Origin: Actinomycetota bacterium
GTDB lineage: Bacteria; Actinomycetota; UBA4738
Length of the DNA: 6,736 nucleotides
Reading direction: 5' to 3'
Assembly (NCBI GenBank): GCA_005885025.1
Contig: VAYC01000217.1
Span: 1 to 6,736, forward strand
The position numbers were made by a program, and so were the translations under genes. The first letter of the stretch is position 1; each line of letters starts with the position of its first letter. The notes under the pieces were generated by a model that did not search any database, was not told the DNA's origin, and saw only the letters and a program-made list of their open reading frames with translations. Shown piece after piece: positions 6,456 to 6,736 of the stretch.

Positions 6456-6736
6456 ATGGCCAGGGAGCGACGGATGCGACGGGGACGAGTGACGACCACG
6501 GTGGGGACCGGGACGACCGAGGACTCCGTCCTGCTGCAACGGCGCGATTCGGCGTTCGTCGACAGCGATCCGTGGCGGGTCCTGCGCATCGTGGCCGAGT
6601 TCGTGGAGGGCTTCGATGCCCTCGCCCGGATCCCGCCCGCCGTCAGCGTGTTCGGCTCGGCCCGGATCGGGCAAGACGATCCCTTCTACGAAGCCGCCCG
6701 AAAGGTCGGCGCCGAGCTTGCGCGGGCCGGGCTCGC
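6456..6736 (+). CDS. LOG-family (TIGR00730) Rossmann-fold protein, 3' end outside the window
   Basis: 93 complete codons are visible from ATG 6456, and the frame is open to the window edge. After a basic and Thr-rich leader, residues 34-58 read as FVDSDPWRVLRIVAEFVEGF plus DALAR, then PAVSVFGSAR (61-70), followed by DDPFYEAARKVGAELARAGL. This order (DPWR, E-F-V-E-G-F, V-x-V-F-G-S-A-R) is the N-terminal signature of the TIGR00730/LOG family. Members characterised in plants and some bacteria are cytokinin riboside 5'-monophosphate phosphoribohydrolases, that is, nucleoside-monophosphate N-glycosidases. The catalytic PGGxGTxxE motif would lie beyond the window, so activity cannot be judged. The gene diverges from the PLP enzyme. 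An alternative start is ATG 6474. Confidence 0.88.
   Translation, partial: MARERRMRRGRVTTTVGTGTTEDSVLLQRRDSAFVDSDPWRVLRIVAEFVEGFDALARIPPAVSVFGSARIGQDDPFYEAARKVGAELARAGL

Noticed and set aside
6365..6589. 75-codon upstream extension of the PLP enzyme frame
   Set aside because: It lacks family similarity and runs antisense to the start and ribosome binding site of the LOG-family gene.

Overview
The window is GC-rich DNA with strongly G/C-biased third codon positions, tightly packed genes and leaderless-looking or weakly marked starts. This fits a high-GC actinobacterial-type genome (Actinomycetota or a relative). That assignment is inferred from composition and protein style, not from a marker gene. 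No RNA gene, insertion sequence, CRISPR array or phage module is visible.

Layout: (1) 1-1192, the 3' part of a secreted sialidase/BNR-type beta-propeller gene on the + strand. (2) 1216-2316, on the - strand and convergent with it, a membrane protein with an ion-channel-like pore segment and a long cytosolic tail. (3) 2317-2486, a divergent control region. (4) 2487-3263, a MerR/excisionase-type helix-turn-helix protein with a coiled coil. (5) About 3260-3754, a second coiled-coil reading frame whose coil matches that of the gene before it but which has no HTH domain and no ordinary start codon. (6) 3751-4677, a fumarylacetoacetate hydrolase (FAH) family enzyme with a complete active site. (7) 4674-5177, a DinB/maleylpyruvate-isomerase-fold protein overlapping it by ATGA. 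(8) 5174-6364, on the - strand, an isopenicillin-N-epimerase-like class V PLP enzyme. (9) 6456 to the window end, the start of a divergent LOG-family (TIGR00730) gene.

Genes 6 and 7 are the only clear functional pair. An FAH hydrolase coupled to a DinB-fold, probably metal- and thiol-dependent protein recalls the mycothiol-dependent maleylpyruvate isomerase plus fumarylpyruvate hydrolase steps of the gentisate pathway, but no ring-cleavage dioxygenase is in view, so the substrate is open. The other genes look like independent chromosomal loci.

I do not see a coherent undescribed system. The points most worth checking are the HTH/coiled-coil tandem with its missing start, the unusual CTG start proposed for the FAH gene, and the non-canonical pore of the membrane protein.
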